Positions 47,609 through 58,345 of a stretch of 64,000 nt of DNA are shown piece by piece; within the stretch, counting starts at the first letter, position 1; each line of letters begins with the position of its first letter. The stretch lies in contig NW_024041150.1 in assembly GCF_014851395.1 (NCBI RefSeq), forward strand, positions 28,261,225-28,325,224, in the 5' to 3' direction. A program made the position numbers and the translations under genes. The notes under the pieces are model-generated. The model saw nothing but the letters and a program-made list of their open reading frames with translations. It did not search any database and had not been told where the DNA came from. This DNA comes from Micropterus salmoides (taxonomy: Eukaryota; Chordata; Actinopteri; Centrarchiformes; Centrarchidae).

Positions 47609-50600
47609 TTATGTTCTCAGAGCTGCCAGTTTCTTAACCAGTGTAGCTTTGTCAGCACCAGAGAACTCGTCCACCTGAAACACAGCACAGACGGGCGGTT
47701 AAAAACAACTTTAATTACAGAAAATAAAAGAATTACAAAGTGACAGAGTATCTTAGAATTTGCTATGGATTAAATCACCAGACTCAGCAGTTCCCTTCAG
47801 CTCTACATAGTATTATTTTGGTTTTACAGCCCACAAACGCCACTCAAGAGCATTTTCGTACTCTTATCCTAAACCTTTTTATTTTTTTCTTCTCTGAGGT
47901 TTGCTTGTACGAGTGCCCCAAGTCAGATTCACCAAATTGTCCTAACTGGACCGACTTAAACAGATCCATTCAACTTGATGAACGCCAAGAATGCCTGAGA
48001 GTTTGTTGAAGAAAACCTGCCAATGAGCAGGTTAGGTTAAGGCATTATAACAAGTGTTTTCCTGTAATTAAAGGCAGACTTGCACAACAGGTCTGTTTGT
48101 AAGACTGGGTGTTGCTTGGGGCTCATCATTGCCAGCCTCAGCAGAACAGCTTTGATGAAGTGACTAACAGCAGGCAGCAACATTTAGTGACTGGCTTGTG
48201 AAGAAAGCGCAGCATTTAGCAGTTCATCAGGTGGCCAGAAACACGACTAAATGAATTCTAATGTTTCTCCATATCTGCTGGATCTACTGTTGTGCTAATG
48301 CAGAACAACTTTATTAGCAAGATGATAATGTGTCAGTGTTTCCCTCTTTGCTATATTTCCATGCAATGCTTACCTTTACTCCATTCTTGTAAAACTGGAA
48401 TGTGGGCATACACCTAATTTTGCAGGATCTACTCACATCCTGAAAAAAAGGGAACAACATTAAGATTGACGGACTCATAGTCATTAACACTACACGTTAG
48501 CATGTGAAAGACTTGCTTCAGTTAGTCATCCAGATACAGACAGCAAACAGGAAAGTAATGCTGGATGAACAGGACATCTGAGCCTCTCCCTCTGTGCTCA
48601 CTGCCTTGTGTGTTACCAGCCCCAATGACTGTTTATCTTCACTGGCTTCGGTTTTGTAGAATATGTTTACTGACCTAAAGAGTTTTACTTGTTTGGCCAA
48701 ACAAAGTATTACTATCTATGTACTAAATCCCGCTCGTATCACAGCAGCTGTTGTTAGTCGTAAAGACAGTTATGGGAGTAAGCTGGGTCCTGTTTTAAAG
48801 TTATCTGCAAAGATTTGCTGTGTAAATGTTTAAATAACTTTAAATATAAGATAATGAGCAACCTCATTAAATGTGTTTTTTTGCTCAAATATGTGGGAAC
48901 CATGCGGCTATACAGAGACTGTAGGTGTTATAATGTGGATTGGAGATCTCTGTACCTGCAGCAGATCTCCAGGTACAGAACGGGGACTCTTACCTTAGCC
49001 TCATCCACGTCCACCTTCAGGAAAATCACGTTTGCGTTCTCAGGCTTCTGTGATTCATCCTGCAATAGAGTGAAATGATGAGCATGAACCTGCTGCCGTA
49101 TGATCATAAGAAAAACAACGTATTGACCCATTAATGTCCCCGATTTAAAATAAAGTCAAGAAGGAGAAAAAGTCATATGCACAGCCATCAAACCTTCTAG
49201 TTACGCAGGTATTTTCTACCTGAGGTGGACAGCTTGGGAAAAGGCTGCTGCACTCGAGTAACGTGTCCCTCAAGAAAGGGATGCTTAAACTATTAACAGA
49301 CAAATGCTCCGTATTTGTATAGCGCCACTCAAAGCGCTTTTACACTACATCTGCATTCACCAGTCACACACATTCATACACTGGCAGAACAGCCACCAGG
49401 GGCAATTCGGGGTTCAGTATCTTGCCAAGTAAGTGCCCAAGGACACTTCGACATGCAACCAGGGGGAGCCATTGAACCACTGACCTTCTGATTAACGGCC
49501 AATCCGCTCTATCTCCTGAGCCACAGCCCCACCCCAAGAAACATTTGTTTCACAAAGCCTGCAATTCATGTTTGTAAGTGACCAACACAATCTTTACAAC
49601 ATTTTGTTGGTTTAAAATGATCCCAGTTTAGAAAGGATTATAGTGTAGGTTCTCCTCTCCTTGATGATTCTCTGGTTCTGGTTCAAGTTTTTTCCCTTTG
49701 ACAGAAACTCATTTATCTGAGTGACAAAAACAGAATCTTTGGTTTCCCTCTTTCCAGCCACTGAAAAATCATCTAATTAGGATTTTGACAAGTCTTCATC
49801 ACCAAAATCATATACTTACCTCAAATTCTGGGCCAATCTGTCTACAGGGGCCACACCACATGGCTGTGAAGTCCACCACCACCAGCTTGTCTCCGGCTTC
49901 CTTCAGGATGGCGTTGAACTCCGCCTACAGAAAATGAAAACAGACGTCTGTAAAGTGTTTTTGATCAAGGTGTGATGGGCTTTATTAACCTGAACACGAT
50001 TATTGCAGCTTATAGTATTTGGAAAGTAACTATGTTGAGGAGCAATTTGTTTTACTTATTTCTGGCAGTTTGTCTCATGATCATCATCTGCAGTGGCAAA
50101 TTTAAACCTTACATTTCCTTCATTATACCTGAAAGCTTTCACTGCCAGCGTGTGTGACAAACAGAAATGCAGTTTGCTGAACATATCACACAAAGGCAGC
50201 TCCTTTATAGTTCAAAGTTGTAGATCATTTTATTTCTCCTTTCTTTAGGCTATATTGTACCTCTAAACCTGCTACTCTTGTGTACTCAACATATAGCATT
50301 ATTAGGGTTTCTTTGTTTTTCTAAAGCTACAGGATTTCTTTTATGGAGATTTCCCTTATAAGTATCTTTGTGATTTTGGGCTACAAAATAAAGACTTGAG
50401 AAGTTGAGTCTTTATACTGTAGCTAGCAGTCAGTTACATTCAAACACAATGCAGGTCTGGACTGTGAAATGTCCCGTATGTGGTGTGAAATGGTGAAACG
50501 AGTCTGGGGGGCAGCGCTGTCCACAGTGCTGAAACGGACCAGAGATAGAAATCAGAACATGTCACTTAGTTCAGTTTCTTTACCAGCTTGCTTTTCCTGG

Positions 50601-50668
50601 TTGTAAATATTATTGTCGGCGCTAATTACATTTCCCCAGCGGCGATCCACAGACAGGAGGGACATGAC

Positions 50669-50699
<31 letters not shown>

Positions 50700-51163
50700 A
50701 ACAGCTGTTGCTCCACGCCTCCCCAGTTTATTTTCCATTTTCTAACTTGTCAGAGACTTAGGCCTAGGTTTCAACAATATAGCCCAATTATTGTAGGGGG
50801 GGAAACGGAACCCTGGGATCTAATATATTCCGAGAGAAAAACTCAAATATTTCAGAGATTAAATTCATACATTTTCCAAAACAAAAACTTTAATATTTTC
50901 TGATATTAAAGCAGTAAATTCATGAGCTAAAACTCACAAAATTGCGAAAAAAACTGAGATTAAGCCGAGCTGTAGGCTGTAACCAGCTGTTGATGTTAGA
51001 ACGAAAGTAATGTTGTCATTACAAAGCGGTAATTACAGTGGTTGAAGTGGAAATAAATTGGTGCCTGTAGGCTGCTCCACATTCACATGTTGGCTTGTGT
51101 AACTATAAGGGCTAAAAATGTAAGCAAAATACAACTTACCAAATTTGCCACTTTGCGAACCAT
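47609..51163 (-). CDS. txn: thioredoxin, copy A (five exons, 108 aa)
   Basis: This cytosolic/nuclear disulfide reductase accepts electrons from thioredoxin reductase. Minus-strand exons are 51140-51163 (MVRKVANL), 49820-49924, 48994-49059, 48374-48439 and 47609-47674, with stop TAA at 47609-47611. All introns are GT-AG in phase 0. The active site W-C-G-P-C follows LVVVDFTAM. The buried Asp (VVVDF), cis-Pro loop C-M-P-T-F and C-terminal DEFSGADK are intact. Of the structural cysteines of human TXN, those matching Cys69 and Cys73 are kept (RSCKIRC), while the Cys62 position is Ala. At 108 residues it is close to human (105). It is convergent with svep1. Confidence 0.95.
49303..49535 (-). mobile_element. 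tRNA-derived SINE in intron 2 of txn copy A
   Basis: On the minus strand this copy runs from 'ggggctgtggctcaggag' through 'ccccctggttgcatgtcg' to 'aaagcgctttgagtggcg'. It is the same family as 39292-39540 and 55761-56045. Intron 2 of copy B reads continuously across the site (near 61100), so the insertion is specific to copy A. Confidence 0.85.
50673..50700. repeat. (GA)n tract
   Basis: A purine-rich 'gagagaaagagagag' type run lies in intron 1 of txn copy A. It is a simple microsatellite. Confidence 0.85.
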
Positions 51164-51420
51164 GATTTGACGCTTGAGTGAACTTGTCTCGGCGACTTGA
51201 ACGAGCAGAGTTGAGGAATGCCGTCGTGATTAGAGAGCAAGCTGCGTTTTCATTGCTTCCGCACCAACCTACTCGACCGCGGGCCACACAGTCTATGGCC
51301 ACCCCACAGCGGATTTGCGTTATAAAATAAAAGTAAGATTTAATGAAACCATCAAATGGTGTGGGATACGCCTGTGAAATGCACTTTAACTGTACTTCAA
51401 ATCCGTACAAATTTCACAAT
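51164..51420 (-). promoter_or_regulatory. txn: txn copy A 5' flank, conserved with copy B
   Basis: This flank aligns with 63696-63990 upstream of copy B. Shared blocks include 'gcttgagtgaac', 'ggaatgcc', 'ggccacac/gc' and 'gcctgtgaaatgc...tttaactg.acttcaa'. The region should contain the 5' UTR and proximal promoter. I found no convincing TATA box at a fixed distance and cannot place the start site. Confidence 0.5.
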
Positions 51421-53129
51421 TAATATGTTGTTTGTTTTGATAGTTAGTTTTATAAATTGGAAGGCTTTCTCTAATAAAGAGGTTTATTTTGAAGGTTGTC
51501 AATTAGCCTACGTCATATTTTAAATTTCCCATCTTCAAATCAACACGTTACGCATTTACTGTCCGGGGATTGAAGCTGCAGGTGTTGCCATTTTTTTTAA
51601 ATCCATCAACCCAACTGGATGATGCGAGAAAATGCTAATGTAAAATGAAGTCTCCAGGTCAATTTATGAAGTGACTCTACTTGTTTTTAAAATTGTTTGG
51701 ATGAACAGTCGAGATAAATCTGACCTTATACATATATATATTTAAAAAAAGGCTGTACTAAAGAAGCATAATGGCTCTATATATACTGCATTACCCAGGG
51801 GACACTATGTGATGCTCACCTGCTCCAGTTCTCCCAGCCTGCTAACCTCGAGTAGGGAGAAGATTGGGATCTGTTTGTAGTCATGTTCAACTTCTCATAA
51901 AGTCGCTCGACCAATCACAGCCTGGATGGGGGCGGGACAATGAAAACGTTGGAGGTTCTACAGCAAACTTGTTTAACGTTGTTGAATGGTATGATTACTG
52001 ACATTAACAAATTAAGAAACTAACCACCATGTCGAGCATGTTTCATGAACAAGGATTTAATAAAGGAAAAACATCCCAAAAAATGAAACAACTGTAGGCC
52101 TACTGCCCAAGTGGAATTTATATTATCCTATTGGTAAGCTGTATAAAGCTACTATTATCTGAAATAATATTGAATACACTAACATTAGCATTTATAAAAC
52201 CTTAAACACTGTGGTGTAATATCAGAAAACAGTTGAATTGTTGAATCTCAACTAATGATCTGTTTAAATGTTACAAATACTCTTTAAACTATCAGTAGGC
52301 AGACTAGATACAAAATAAAGCTATAAATATGTTAATATTATGCTAACATCCTTTTTATTTAATGTTGTATTATTACACTAATTTACTAATTTATCCTATA
52401 GAAACTATAGTTACTTCTCCAGGTTGCGGATAGTGTGAGCTAGGATGCCAGTGCCAATATGTGCTCCTTCTAGTCGCCTCCTCCTGAGAGCAACACGTTC
52501 CCCTACATTGTTTTATTAAAGTTATTGTTATAATATAAATATTGGGTGCATGGCATAATGGCACATTTGTTTTTTCCTCATTATTAGTGTTTTAATTACC
52601 AAAGTGTCACTGTATAATAAGTATTGTTATTCCAGTAATTGCAGGGAAAGAGTTAAAACAGTGATTCAAGTCACAATGACCTGGCGAATTCTTGGTTTAC
52701 CGTAAATGACTGAGTCAGAGCAACTCAATTCTAGTGAAGTAATATCAAGTGGAATCCTCTGCTCCTGCCTCTAGGGCTTAAAAAAATAAAGCCAACTCGG
52801 AAGTGACTAAAACTGCAGTTCATCAAATGGCCACTTGAAGCTGGCTCCAAAAGTGAATCAATCCCCATAGAGTCCTTGTTAAAGCAGTTATTGGCGCTAT
52901 TTAACGTTGGAATCCCATGTATGAACAATGTTTTGCAACAACAGCATAATGCTTTACGGCACTAACATGACTCTTCAGCAAGCGAGCTGTAAGAAGAAGC
53001 AAAAAGTATATAATGCACAATGTAAGTTCTTTGGAAGAAGCTAGCTCAATATTTTCAGTATGGATGTCATAGCAGAGGCTGCGGAGAGACAGAAGAAGAC
53101 GACGTCCGAGGAAGCAACATAATCGGGCT

Positions 53130-53289
53130 CAGGCGAATAGACAAAAGAGGATGTTGACAGAAGAAGCTAAGAATAGAAAAAGAGAGTGACCAAGCAAGAG
53201 GATCCAAGATGTTGGTGAGAGATTTGTACAAAAAAAAGTCTTGAAGACAGACGCAGAGCTGGCCTTCTTTCTGTCCGACCAGTCAGTAA
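53130..53289 (+). pseudogene. fragment of a transposon-derived coding sequence
   Basis: One frame reads QANRQKRMLTEEAKNRKRE, a stop, then RIQDVGERFVQKKV, then LKTDAELAFFLSDQ. The pattern of a basic segment followed by 'T-D-A-E-L-A-F-F-L-x-D' is one I associate with widespread teleost repeat-encoded proteins. It carries a stop and has no start or continuing exon in view. The family assignment is from memory only. Confidence 0.45.
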
Positions 53290-54649
53290 TATTGTTATAT
53301 CTTGTTGCACTTGCTTGATGTTTGGCTGTGTTAGCAAAGTTATCAACTTGCTATTATTTGATCATAAGTAATGTAATCAGAACATCAGATATAAACATCT
53401 TTGCAGCCTGGTGAACAGCAACCTGAAGAGCCCTCTACAGCTTACAGTATATCCATGATAATTTACCCGTTTAAATTACATGGCTCTGGTAATACAACAG
53501 GGTAATACACTGTCCTCTAAGTGACTGCCGTCATTACGTCATCACTATAGATTTATTTTTTCCTAGATTTCCTTAATACTATTTCTTGTGCAACATATAA
53601 AATAATATGAATGTTTCTAACTTCTTTCAATACTTTTAGATTTCAAGAATCCAAATATTCAGATACTTGATTTTAAGGATCTCTCCTTAACAGTATAGAA
53701 GCAAACACATTTTCACATATGGTTTAACACGCTGAACAGACCAGATGGATTTCTGTGCCCTTAAAGTCAATCCCTCATTTGGCTAATAACACTTGGCATA
53801 GCTCTCTGTGTGCTTGATACTTCATTCATAGCATGTCCGTGTGAGACTGATAAAATGGTTTCATTTCCATGAAATAGTTTTTGACTACTACACCAAATGT
53901 TGTGGACATTAAACAATTTTATTCAGCATGACAATGACATTAGTTTGGTCACTTGTGCATTAAGCTTTGCCCCACAGTGTCATTACTGGTAAATGCAGTT
54001 TTGGGATTGGTCTATAGAGCCATGGGTCTGAAAACAGTATGCAACTATGGAGCTGGGGCTCTCAACACCACCACAACCAACAAAAGTCTATTTCCTGATC
54101 AAACAAAAAGCTACATTCTATCTAGACTGCACTTATTTAGGGATTGAAAGGTGTAAACCTCTTGATAACACAATATGTCAGGCCTTTAATGCAGGACATG
54201 CACAAATGAACACCGGATTTATAGTGTATCGATACTCAGTCTGCCGTATGAAGTGAAACATATGATGTCGACAGAACATTTGGAAAAAAAGCCAAAAAAT
54301 GTATTACCTACACAAAAGCTTTCACTAAATATGAAATCACATGGTTAGTTGCCTTATGATGAACAATGTATGAACGTGTCCAGCTCATCCAGGTACATGC
54401 TGGCACAGCAGACTGACAGTCTTGTGTCGTCCTGCCGTGTTATCATTTCTCTTTTAGTGGAACATGTATACTGACAAATTTTTGTTGTTAAGCCATACAT
54501 AAGCTGTCTGTATACTAAAACTATTGTTGTTTATTTGTAAAGACAGTTGTTTTGTCTGCTGGGACCTGGGAACGCTTATGTTGCTTTACTGTGACGTTGT
54601 GACTGTATATTATTACTATCGTTTTTCTTTTTCTCCGCTAAAAGTGTTT

Positions 54650-55500
54650 GGACAGCAAAAACTGCTGCATGAAAACTCACCAAAATTGGCAAGTGAGGTG
54701 CAAATTCCACCCACTATTCAGGCAAAAAAATGGCACTCATAGACCTCATGGTGGTGCTATTACAATCAACTTTGCGTTTTTGCAATTATCTCAAACAGCT
54801 TTGAGTCAAACTTCTTTCATCATTTTAATCTCTGGATTCATCTGCATCTTTGCTCTAAAAATGTCATAATGTGACTTTTTATCACTTTTCTCAAAAACAT
54901 TATTTTTACGAAGTTGTCCGAGATGGTTTTGCCAATCGACCTGAAACTTTGACAGGATCATCTATGGATGTCGCAAAAGTTATGAAAATAATTTTGATAC
55001 GTCAATCTCTTTTTTTTCCCCATAAATTTTTACTTTTGTGTCTTTTTGTACAATTTTACATACATGCCCGTAAATCAAAATTGGCTTAAGCTATTGTCAC
55101 CAAACTTGACGCGTCTGTTCAGATGGTACGGCTGAGCAGTCTTGGGATATTCTTCCACTAGGGGGCGCTACACTTGCAAAAAGTTTATACCTCGTAATTC
55201 GCTGGATGGATTCATACGAAATTCGGTTCGTACGATCTCGGGTCACTACTCAGTTGATGTATAAAATTTGATAATGATTGCGCAAAGTGGGCGTGGCTTA
55301 TTACAGGAAATGTACATTTCTAGACATTTCTCATTCGTAACTTCAAAAAATCTAAGAAAATCATCTGTACGTCCTAGTGAGCTCAAATGTTTTCGTTTCA
55401 CTGCAACCTATGGTCAATTCAGAAATCAGTCACTCTATATTTTTCAGAATGTGCTAAATCAGTTAACATCTATATCTTTATATAGATCTATTTTTTTTAA
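54650..55500. repeat. dispersed teleost repeat
   Basis: The words 'caccaaaattggc', 'cctgaaactttgacagga', 'tagggggcgctacac' and 'gggcgtggctta' resemble a degenerate repeat class common in fish intergenic DNA. Part of it (54650-54880) has a relative at 56340-56560, sharing 'ttctttcatca.tttaatctct' and 'ct.aaaatgtca.a'. The element type is unknown. Confidence 0.45.
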
Positions 55501-55560
55501 TGCTGATTTTATTGTTGATTTTTAATTTTATTTTCATTTACATTTTTAAGTATGGATCAT

Positions 55561-55636
55561 GTTTGTTTCTCTGTACAGCACTTTGTAACTTGGTTTTGAA
55601 AAGTGCTATACAAATAAAGTTATTATTATTATTATA
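55561..55636 (+). mobile_element. L2-like LINE 3' tail, plus orientation
   Basis: The sequence 'gcactttgtaacttggtttt' is followed by 'gaaaagtgctatacaaataa' and an (att)n tail. It is the same family as 5345-5420 and 47366-47486, and is 5'-truncated. Confidence 0.75.
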
Positions 55637-55760
55637 TCTCCACAAGTCTTTCTTCAAACGCCAAAATCAACACAATCATCCTCTAGATGGCAGATTTGGA
55701 TCAAATGCCACCAAAATAATTGAGAACACACCCAATACCAGCAGAATGATGTGTGATTTA

Positions 55761-56045
55761 GGGGCGGCTGTGGCTCAGGAGGTAGAGCGGAAGGTCGGCG
55801 GTTCAATCCCTGGCTCCCCCTGGTTGCGTGTCGAAGTGTCCTTGGGCAAGATACTGAACCCCGATTTGCCCCTGGCGGCTGTTCCGCCAGTGTATGAATG
55901 TGTGTGAATGTTAGTTTCCGTTTGAGCACTTAGGCTCAGTGTATGAATGTGTGTGACTGGTGAATGCAGATGTAGTGTAAAAGCGCTTTGAGTGGTCGAA
56001 AAGACTAGAAAGGCGCTATACAAGTATGGAGCATTTACATTTACA
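55761..56045 (+). mobile_element. full-length tRNA-derived SINE
   Basis: The head 'ggggcggctgtggctcagga' resembles a tRNA A box, and 'cggttcaatccc' resembles a B box. A tRNA-unrelated body follows, then a tail with 'agcgctttgagtggtcg' and 'ggcgctatacaagt'. At about 285 bases it is the most complete of the three copies in the window and can serve as reference for the family. Confidence 0.85.
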
Positions 56046-57459
56046 TGATTTTGTTTTTTAAGTTTAAATTGACAAAACTATCCAGGTCTGTCACCTGTGA
56101 CGTCACTACCTCCATTTGTGAGAGGGTGTGTGGAAACAGCCTCTCACCAATAGCTCAGTCAGTAAATCACCTACTCTGGATATCTGAAGCTCCAGGATTC
56201 AAATCCCCGGGTGACCAAATCAGACTTGCCGACAATAAGGTTTGTTCAGTTCATAGCGAGTCTAAGGGCTCTATTTTATTTGGATCCTGTGACACTTTCT
56301 TCTTATTTTTCTCTGCTTAGTGTTTGTGCAGCTTAAACTTGAAAACATAAAATGTTGCAGGTGGGTTGAACATTTCACCCAGTAGTCAGGTACATATAAT
56401 GACGTTCTCTGATCTCAAGGCGATGCTGCAAAAATCAAGTTTGCGATTCCACAAAAATAACTCAAAGACTTCATTCTTTCATCACTTTAATCTCTTAAGT
56501 CTTCTGTTCTTCTCCTCTGAAAATGTCAAATGTTGTATTTTTCACGACTTGCTTGGATCCCAATCTATATTTATACAAACTAATGTCTTGGTTGATGCAG
56601 GACAAGTTAACATGCTGCTCTGTGAAGCATCTTTATTCAAAGTAAAAGTAATTTAGTTCAAACGTAATGGATTTAAAGCTACTTTTAAGTATTTAATGGA
56701 AAATCAAATGCTGGCTACATTTAAAAATTTATTTGGATGTATTTCAGGTGAAGGTCTCCATCTTGCACACCGCTTTACACGTGCACAATGAGCGCTCTGC
56801 TGCCAACCCTCTTCTCTTCACTGTCCCAATTGTTGGTAAACAGAAATTGAGGCCTGAACTAATGACCCAGTCCCCTTGTTTCATTTGAGCCATCCACCAA
56901 GCACATCTGTGTCAGCGGTTTTATTACAGCGATGTAGCTGTTAAGTGGAAAGGTTCTTGCTCAGGATTACTCCCGGCATACCTTACATTATTTAGCACTA
57001 TACATTCTTGTCTGCCAAGACATTTTAAGTGTAGCTTTGAGGAAGTTTTGCACAATCACTGATCTCAATCAAGGGAGAGTCGTCATGGGAGTATATTTAC
57101 ATGCATCATGACATGATAAGATCAGGTTTCAGTGGCATGCTTTCAGAAACTTGGATTAGCTTTTATCCTGGTTCTGAGAAACTCAGATACCATAGCTCTA
57201 CAGTAAATGCTAAAAAATGAAATTGAAATCCTCTTGTCTTTCGTTACTGACAAACAAATGGAGAAGTCAAATCTTGCAGAATTTAGAGTCAGCAGCCAAA
57301 AACCAAACTGCGGTCACTCATCTGCTCAGCAGCTACAGAAATTAGTGCATGTGGAGAAAGTTAAAGAGACATCTGCTCAAATACAGGAAAACTGATAACC
57401 CAGTTTCCATTTTTTTCCTTCATGTGAATGTCCTATTGCGAACATGACCAAAACTAAGT

Positions 57460-57900
57460 TTAAAGACCCAGTATTTGAAATACATTTCTGCACCAACAGA
57501 TGAAGAGAGACAATAAATCTGTACCATGAAAGAACCAAAATTTATCAAGTGGAATTGAATCCCTCATGTTTTTGTATTTTGCAGTCTTGACGCACGATTA
57601 AATTTGTTTGTCATTTTGTGTCATTTGTCAACTTGTTAGCAAAAAGGACTATGAAAGAGCCCAAGACTAGGCCTGACTTTTATACACAAGGAATACCCAA
57701 CTCAGACATATTTGGGTTATTCTATATGATCTCCTTCTAATGACTAATGTAATAATAAATGTTATGTTATATTTTGTCACTTCCATTCACGGACCCCTCC
57801 AGGAGAGGCCCCGCCTCCCAAACCTCTGTATTAAAGCATCAGATTATGCCCTCTTGCAGCAAGGGGTTGTGAATCAAAAGTCGTTCTGTTGTGTTTGATA
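57460..57900. pseudogene. duplicated remnant of svep1 last intron and 3' end
   Basis: Bases 57460-57600 align with the last svep1 intron at 46690-46830 (shared 'taaatctgta', 'gaattgaat.cctca', 'cttga.gcacg'). Bases 57830-57900 align with sequence just past the svep1 3' UTR at 47135-47220 (shared 'attaaagcat', 'ctcttgcagcaaggggttgt'). The terminal exon between them is barely recognisable, with a lost acceptor near 57645. It is a non-functional by-product of the txn duplication. Confidence 0.7.
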
Positions 57901-57908
57901 CAAGTTCA

Positions 57909-57914
57909 TTTATT
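57909..57914 (-). terminator. txn: txn copy B polyadenylation signal
   Basis: AATAAA on the minus strand lies about 255 bases after the stop and is conserved in position and context with 47244-47249. Both lie within a matching 'agttcatttattaaatcc' block. Confidence 0.7.
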
Positions 57915-58166
57915 AAATCCACCTTGTTGAACACATACTACAAAGAAACTTCAGGAGTTGGTCAGGAGCCAAATTTGTCATAAAAAAAAAAAATTTTAAA
58001 AGTGGTCATCTGGTTATCTAGCTAATACAGACACCGACAGGACGACAGTATGTAACCAATACATGATGAGTGGAATAAATTATTGCCTGTGTGCAACAGA
58101 ACATACATAAAATGAAACTGGAATTTCTTCTTGGGTGTGTACAGGTATCAGTGGCTACTGCGGTTT

Positions 58167-58290
58167 TTATGTTCTCAGAGCTGCCAGTTTCTCAACCAGT
58201 GTAGCTTTGTTGGCACCAGAGAACTCATCCACCTGAAACAGCACAGGCAGACAGTTAAAAACTGTTTTAATAGTTTCACACATACGACAT

Positions 58291-58345
<55 letters not shown>

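Larger units (their letters stand above)
51421..57460. other. region between the two txn copies
   Basis: No intact gene was found in these 6 kb. They hold a CCAAT box at 51911-51915 near a GC-box-like 'gggggcggg' at 51928-51936, and a decayed transposase-like coding fragment (53130-53289). They also hold a pair of related dispersed repeats (54650-54880 and 56340-56560), an L2-like tail (55561-55636) and a SINE (55761-56045). If the txn block was copied in tandem, this is the upstream part of copy A, and its partner would lie beyond the window. Confidence 0.55.

Noticed and set aside
47740..48009. Open frame on the plus strand in the last intron of txn copy A
   Set aside because: It lies in an intron, has no homology I recognise, and the corresponding stretch of copy B is not open in the same way.
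51905..51960. CCAAT box plus GC box as a promoter of a new gene
   Set aside because: No coding exon follows on either strand within reach except the distant txn copy A. I mention the motifs but cannot assign a promoter.
55761..55840. Possible tRNA gene
   Set aside because: A- and B-box-like words belong to the head of a SINE. No acceptor stem pairing was found, and two more copies of the element are in the window.
55654..56023. Overlapping minus-strand open frames
   Set aside because: They are translations of the SINE, with a partner frame in the copy at 39312-39569.
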